DNA of 64,000 bases, from positions 124,001 to 188,000 of the forward strand of contig NZ_JAOEJU010000006.1 in NCBI RefSeq assembly GCF_025447595.1, read 5' to 3'. Positions 59,558 through 64,000 of the stretch are shown here, piece by piece; positions within the stretch are counted from its first letter, which is position 1; every line of letters starts with the position of its first letter. A model generated the notes under the pieces. The model searched no databases. It was given only the letters and a program-made list of their open reading frames with translations, and had not been told where the DNA came from. This stretch comes from Pseudomonas koreensis. GTDB lineage: Bacteria; Pseudomonadota; Gammaproteobacteria; Pseudomonadales; Pseudomonadaceae. Position numbers and translations under genes: made by a program.

Positions 59558-60373
59558 TCACGGGTAGCTGAAGGACTTTACTAACGTCAACTCCCCCACC
59601 GCCCGCATCGGCACCAGAAAAGTCTCCATCTTCTCGCTTGGCGTTCCCTCCTCCGTAATCACCGTCACCTGTGCAGTGGTCAATGGCTGTACCGCCTCTT
59701 CTCCACCTTCATCATCCCCGCGATACCCACCGCCGAAGTAGTTCACATACACCAGATACTGCCCCTTGATCGGCGCCGGCATGGCGAAAATTTCCGGGCC
59801 GTAACCAGTCGTCACGTCAACGTCCAAAGCGGCGCCATTAGGTGCGACGCGATCGCCATACCAGATGTGCGCGCCGTCGGGTGTGATCAGGTGCAAGTCG
59901 AGGTCTGTGCCGTCACTGTCCCACGCCAGCAACACCCGCAACTTGGCCGGAGTAGCGCCGCCGCTGGTGTTGAGGAACTGCGTGCGGTGCCGTTGCTGGC
60001 CGTCGGGGCTGCGGACTTCGACGCTATTGCTGCCGTTGGGGAACGAGAACGGGCGGTCAAAACGGCCGCTGTCGTCGATTTTCAGCGGCATGCTGACACC
60101 ATTGACGATCAGGCGGCCGGGCTCTCTGCTTTTCGGTGTGGCTTTGATTTCGCCGCTGATACGGGCGGTGTTGGCCTGGCCGACCGGAGTATTCACCGAG
60201 GATGCCGGGTAGTTGACGGTCTGGCGGAAACTTTCGCCCTCGCCTCCTTCGGGCGCACCGCTGCGCCAGCCGCCGACCGGGGTGTCGAGTTTGACGCTGT
60301 CGGCGGCCATCGCCATCGGCAATGCATTAAGCGCGCAGAGCAACAGCAAGACCTGTGGATAACGGAGTGTCAT
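59558..60373 (-). CDS. yfaP: YfaP-like DUF2135 periplasmic protein
   Basis: 271-aa exported protein with a signal peptide (VLLLLCALNALPMAMAA). The DUF2135 core is LRVLLAWDSDGTDLDLHLITPDG and the aspartate-rich YFGGGYRGDDEGGEEAVQ. In E. coli yfaP accompanies yfaQ and yfaS; in P. aeruginosa the related mag operon makes an envelope complex around an alpha-2-macroglobulin. It follows yfaQ by 3 bp. Confidence 0.88.
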   Translation of the reverse strand: MTLRYPQVLLLLCALNALPMAMAADSVKLDTPVGGWRSGAPEGGEGESFRQTVNYPASSVNTPVGQANTARISGEIKATPKSREPGRLIVNGVSMPLKIDDSGRFDRPFSFPNGSNSVEVRSPDGQQRHRTQFLNTSGGATPAKLRVLLAWDSDGTDLDLHLITPDGAHIWYGDRVAPNGAALDVDVTTGYGPEIFAMPAPIKGQYLVYVNYFGGGYRGDDEGGEEAVQPLTTAQVTVITEEGTPSEKMETFLVPMRAVGELTLVKSFSYP

Positions 60374-60376
60374 GGT

Positions 60377-61996
60377 CTATTCCAGCAAAAGGTGGCGGGC
60401 GAGCCCTTCGATATAGGTTTCATCCTGGCCGTTGGGGTGTGCTTCAAAGGCCAGGTGCAGGTATTCGTGAGTCAGGTCGAGGCGGTCCTGCAAGGACAGC
60501 ACGCCGCGCACGTAGATGCGCTGGCGTTCGCGATCGACGAAGGGGCGGCCGAAGGCGAGTTTGCAGACGGCGAAAGTGCTGACTTCGTTGTAGCCGGTTT
60601 CGCTTTCCAGCTTCGGACGCCAGCCGCGCCGTTGTTTTTGCAGCCAGTCCTGCGCGGCGGGCAGTGCTTCGCAGGACGCCACCGGGTTGTCCCAGCGGCT
60701 GAGGCTGGCGCGCGGATAAGCGTGCAGCAGGATCGCGTCGTAACGCTGGCCGGCATTGGCTTGTTCGACGGCCTGCTGCCAGGCGAGTTTGTCGGGGCCG
60801 GGTTGATCGGAGTGATAAGTGACGGTGCTGCCGGCCAACACCAGATCCGCCGTCCACGCCGTGATGTTGCGCGACTCGGCAGAGGCCGGACGCGGTGCGA
60901 CACGTTGACGGGTGCTGCTGTCATCGATGCTCAGACATTCGCCGTTGCGCGTGGCGTTTTGCAGCAGATACGTGCGGATTGCCACGGCCAATGCTTTGGC
61001 GGCTTCGGCCGGTTCGGGTCTGGCTTCACGCTCCAGCACGCGGGCGACGTATTCTTCGCGATCCAGCCGGGCCACCAGCTTGTCGTTGAGCAGAAACAGC
61101 TCGCCGTCGCTGTGGATATCCAGCGCATTACCATTGGCGAATTCGACGCGATAGTCACCCTGCAACGGGCCTGAGCCAGCAACGCGCTCCCCCGACAGAA
61201 CCCGCGAAACCGGATAACGCGAGAACAGTCCGACTTCGACACAATGCCCTGCTTCCGCCGGCCATGATGCGGGCAACACCGTCGCCAACGCCGAACCGTA
61301 ATGCCGCAAAACCATCTGACTGGTGCCCCGGCCACCGGCCCAGACCGGTGAACCGTCCGCCGTCCAGCCAGCGAATCCGCCCTGACGTGATTGCGGGTCC
61401 TGATCGCCGAGCCAGCTCCAGGTCTTCACCCTCAAGCGCCCGCCGAGTTCACCCACGACATTGCCGTCCGCCGCGTTCAACACCACGTCGAGCAGCACAC
61501 GGCGCAGCTGATCCTGAGCCGGCAACAAAGTCAAAACCTTCAGCAATTCAGCCACTGAAACCCGAGTAGCCGGTTGCACCGATGGCAGGTCCAGCAACCA
61601 CGACGGCGCCTGTCGCGCCTGCCAATAGGTTCTCCAATCGCCAGCGGTTATGCCCAACCGCGCCGGCTCGAAATACAGCCCGCAGGATTTCACCAGCGCC
61701 TGATCACGTTCGACGTTCCCGCCTGCGGTGCAGCAATAAACCTCTTCCTTCGACTGCCCGCGACATTCATACGCCGATTCCCGCGCGCCGGTATCCACCA
61801 GCCACGCGTAAACGAACACCTTCCACAAACTGCCCAGCGGCGTATCCAGCGACGACGGCAACGCCTCGCGAGCGGTCAGTTGCGTCGGGTTCAGCGACAG
61901 CAATTCGCCTTTGTAGGCCACGCGCAAAGGTTCATCCTGCGCCGTCGCCAGCGCAGGAATCACACACATCAGCAGCCACAGCAGCGGCCGGGTCAT
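60377..61996 (-). CDS. yfaQ: YfaQ-like DUF2300 protein
   Basis: 539-aa secreted protein from ATG 61996, with signal peptide PLLWLLMCVIPALATAQ. DUF2300-like parts are LGSLWKVFVYAWLVD, NGNALDIHSDGELFLLNDK and REEYVARVLEREARPEPAEA, which resembles SpoIID-type segments. Near the C-terminus LTHEYLHLAFEAHP contains HExxH, a zincin-like motif. The gene starts 1 bp beyond the macroglobulin stop. Confidence 0.87.
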   Translation of the reverse strand: MTRPLLWLLMCVIPALATAQDEPLRVAYKGELLSLNPTQLTAREALPSSLDTPLGSLWKVFVYAWLVDTGARESAYECRGQSKEEVYCCTAGGNVERDQALVKSCGLYFEPARLGITAGDWRTYWQARQAPSWLLDLPSVQPATRVSVAELLKVLTLLPAQDQLRRVLLDVVLNAADGNVVGELGGRLRVKTWSWLGDQDPQSRQGGFAGWTADGSPVWAGGRGTSQMVLRHYGSALATVLPASWPAEAGHCVEVGLFSRYPVSRVLSGERVAGSGPLQGDYRVEFANGNALDIHSDGELFLLNDKLVARLDREEYVARVLEREARPEPAEAAKALAVAIRTYLLQNATRNGECLSIDDSSTRQRVAPRPASAESRNITAWTADLVLAGSTVTYHSDQPGPDKLAWQQAVEQANAGQRYDAILLHAYPRASLSRWDNPVASCEALPAAQDWLQKQRRGWRPKLESETGYNEVSTFAVCKLAFGRPFVDRERQRIYVRGVLSLQDRLDLTHEYLHLAFEAHPNGQDETYIEGLARHLLLE

Positions 61997-61997
61997 G

Positions 61998-64000
61998 TCA
62001 GTTGACCGTGACCTGACCGAGGGCGGCTTTCGCTTCCTGGGCCTGATGCTGCGGTGCGTAGACCTGAGTGAAGCGTACCGGCGGCAGGTTGAACTGGCCC
62101 TTCTGCGAGAAGCGCACCAGATGGCGCAGACGCAATTCACCGCTCAACGCATCTACCGGCACCGCGTAGGCCAGTTGACCCGGCTCGAACCGTGCTTTTT
62201 CCAGCGCGGTCGGCTCGGTGCCGTCCTTGCCCTGCAACTTGATGCCCCACGTGGTGCGCTCGACATCCGCGCCCGGCGGCAGCGGCACTTCAAGCATGCC
62301 GTAGCGCAGCGGTTTCGGTGCTTTGCTGGTGAGGATCACCTCGTCCAGATACAGGCTGTCGCTGGACAACGGCTTGCTACCGACCGGCTCCAGTTTGAAA
62401 GTGAAGGCTTCGTCACCCGGCACCAGACGCGACAGGCGACGAGTGATGGTCACCGCCATCGGATCGACCGCCGGTTGCTGGGTCTGGTAACTCAGCGCCG
62501 CACGCAATGGACGCTCCTGAGTGCCCGACACCGACAACACGCTCGGCACCGGTGCAGCACCCTGCCACGTCCAGAACATCTCGCCGGTCGCGCCGTAGTT
62601 TTTCTTCCAGCCTTCGCCCGGTGCCAACGCGATGGTCGGCGACGCCTGGGCGATGCTGCGTTGCAGCCAGGTCAGCGCCAGCGCACGTTCGAGGGTCGAT
62701 TGCTGTGGCAACAGGCGTTGCAACAACGCTGTCCCGCGAGCCTGATCGAACGGTTGCAGCGACAAATTCAGCGCTTCGGCAAACGGCTGCGAACTGACCG
62801 ACAGACGCTGTTGTGCAGCGCCCAACTGACGATTGAACGCGTCCGGCAAAGCGACTTTCGATTGCGTGGCCAGCGATGCGGTCAATACCCGTGCCGCCGC
62901 CAGACCGAGCGCCGAATCCGGATCGCCCATCACCAGACTGTCTTCACCGTCGTCCATCAGGTTCGCGGCATTGCCTTCACCGGCCTTGGCCAGATCGTCC
63001 ATCAAGCCGCTGAGCAGCGTGTTGACCGGCAGATGCATCTGCTTGGCGAACGACAGGATCAGCGCCCGTTGCAGCAATGGCGTGTTCGGCGACTGCTTGG
63101 CGTAGACCTCCAGCACCCGCTGCCAGTGCTCCGGCGGCAAGGTCAGATCCAGCACCTGACTGGCGTTCCAGTCGGCGTAATAGGCGTAAGCGGTGAGGAA
63201 CGCATCCGGCTCGCCGTCGAAGCCCCACCAGGTGAAGCTTGCCGACGGCCCGGCCATTTGCACCAGACGCAAACGACTGTTCTGCATGATCAGGCGCAAG
63301 CGGTCGCGGATCTGCGGGCTCGACGCCAGCGACGGATAAGCGATGCTCAGCGGCAGCAAACGACTGGCAGTCTGCTCGACGCCGCCGTATGGATAGCTGA
63401 GCAAATCGTCGAGGGCCGAACGGAACAGCGCTTGCGGGCTGTCATCCAGACGCAAGCGAATATCGGTGGCGTCCGCCGGCAGGCTCAATGGCGTATCGCC
63501 GCTGGCCACATCAAGGCTCTGGGTCTGCGTCACTTGCCAGCCTTCGCCGGTCGCGGTCAGGCGCACAGCCAGGGCATCGGCGGTCTTGCCGTCCTGCACC
63601 AGCTCGGCTGTCCACTCGCCGGTGGCCAATGCGAACGCTGGCAGCGGCAGGTAGTTGATACCGTTGTTCAGCGTCACCGGCAGGCGCTGTTCGACGCCGG
63701 CGTAGTGCGTCACCAGCTCAGCCTTGACCGGTTTTTCGGCCTGACTGAAGGCGAACACGCCGAGTTGCGGCTGATCGCCCTTGCGGAATTTGCTTGGCCC
63801 GCTCCACTTCAGGTACAGCGGTTTTTCCGAGCGCACGAACTGCTTCTTCTGCCCGACCTGCCCGTCATCGGCAATCGCCCGCGCGGTGATGCGCCAGCGG
63901 GTCAGCGAGTCCGGCATCTTGAAGGTGAAGCGGGTCTTGCCGTCGGCGTCGGTCAGCAACTCTGGCTGCCACGCAGCGGTATCGACGTCTTCGCGACGCG
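61998..64000 (-). CDS. yfaS: YfaS/MagD-type alpha-2-macroglobulin (N-terminus beyond the window)
   Basis: The frame is open to the right edge, so only the C-terminal 666 residues are visible; the full family length is about 1500. Visible parts are the alpha-2-macroglobulin domain (FTFKMPDSLTRWRITARAIA, LYLKWSGPSKFRKGDQP) and the helical domain. At the place of the thioester motif CxEQ the sequence reads YGGVEQTASRLL: glycine replaces cysteine (63372-63383), as in the thioester-lacking YfaS class. The protein is thought to trap proteases in the periplasm. Confidence 0.92.
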   Translation of the reverse strand, partial: RREDVDTAAWQPELLTDADGKTRFTFKMPDSLTRWRITARAIADDGQVGQKKQFVRSEKPLYLKWSGPSKFRKGDQPQLGVFAFSQAEKPVKAELVTHYAGVEQRLPVTLNNGINYLPLPAFALATGEWTAELVQDGKTADALAVRLTATGEGWQVTQTQSLDVASGDTPLSLPADATDIRLRLDDSPQALFRSALDDLLSYPYGGVEQTASRLLPLSIAYPSLASSPQIRDRLRLIMQNSRLRLVQMAGPSASFTWWGFDGEPDAFLTAYAYYADWNASQVLDLTLPPEHWQRVLEVYAKQSPNTPLLQRALILSFAKQMHLPVNTLLSGLMDDLAKAGEGNAANLMDDGEDSLVMGDPDSALGLAAARVLTASLATQSKVALPDAFNRQLGAAQQRLSVSSQPFAEALNLSLQPFDQARGTALLQRLLPQQSTLERALALTWLQRSIAQASPTIALAPGEGWKKNYGATGEMFWTWQGAAPVPSVLSVSGTQERPLRAALSYQTQQPAVDPMAVTITRRLSRLVPGDEAFTFKLEPVGSKPLSSDSLYLDEVILTSKAPKPLRYGMLEVPLPPGADVERTTWGIKLQGKDGTEPTALEKARFEPGQLAYAVPVDALSGELRLRHLVRFSQKGQFNLPPVRFTQVYAPQHQAQEAKAALGQVTVN

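Overview
The window reads as chromosome of a Pseudomonas fluorescens-group bacterium. It is GC-rich, and most of it is the conserved Pseudomonas core order miaB-ybeZYX-lnt-leuS-lptE-holA ... lipA-lipB-dacC-rlpA-mltB-rodA-mrdA-rlmH-rsfS-nadD-proA ... ubiX-mpl-eatR-exaC-eat-eutBC ... mtfA-ppa. REP/REPIN-type inverted repeats typical of the group sit between genes. All function calls come from reading the sequence; no database search was run.

Layout. 0-5.8 kb: end of a DUF1820 gene, miaB (tRNA modification), the ybeZ/ybeY/ybeX/lnt cluster (RNA and ribosome maturation, membrane and lipoprotein maturation). 5.8-14.4 kb: YdcF-like membrane protein, a small unknown gene, leuS, lptE, holA, the ribosome-rescue gene arfA (54 codons, with a strong hairpin inside its coding region), an MltB-type lytic transglycosylase and an LD-carboxypeptidase. 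14.5-26 kb, minus strand: lipoate genes (lipA, lipB, DUF493), then the cell-elongation and wall set (dacC, rlpA, mltB, rodA, mrdA) and rlmH-rsfS-nadD-proA. 26.1-28.2 kb: mpg and a DedA-PAP2 fusion.

28.3-33.5 kb is an accessory insertion in the conserved order. It holds a two-gene operon: a 1148-aa protein with a hydrophobic TcdA/TcdB-pore-like region and RTX-like glycine/aspartate motifs, and a 568-aa protein whose C-terminal part carries an R-S-E ADP-ribosyltransferase signature closely resembling the cholera/heat-labile enterotoxin A subunit. I regard this putative toxin pair as the most notable content of the window.

33.5-40.7 kb: LON-domain protein, lrgAB, MaoC hydratase, a MORN-repeat/C13-peptidase lipoprotein, an SDR protein, a YceK-like lipoprotein, ubiX and mpl. 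40.8-48.8 kb: an ethanolamine module without microcompartment genes: sigma-54 activator EatR, aldehyde dehydrogenase, permease Eat and ammonia-lyase EutBC. Sigma-54 promoters are visible before exaC and before eat, and two tandem 18-bp palindromic sites lie upstream of exaC. 48.9-52.7 kb: GNAT, DedA, MtfA, Ppa and an orphan S24-type repressor. 52.7-53.0 kb: a candidate small RNA.

53.1-59.3 kb is a second accessory block on the minus strand, lower in GC and tightly coupled by start/stop overlaps. It encodes a GT-C membrane transferase, WbqC-like protein, GtrB/ArnC-like polyprenyl-phosphate sugar transferase, methyltransferase, hexapeptide acetyltransferase, a 46-aa small protein, an SMR-type flippase-like protein and an RffA-type sugar aminotransferase. 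The set looks like a lipid-carrier pathway that adds a modified 4-amino-4,6-dideoxy sugar to a surface polymer. 59.5-64 kb: yfaP, yfaQ and the 3' part of a yfaS-type alpha-2-macroglobulin gene that runs off the right edge.
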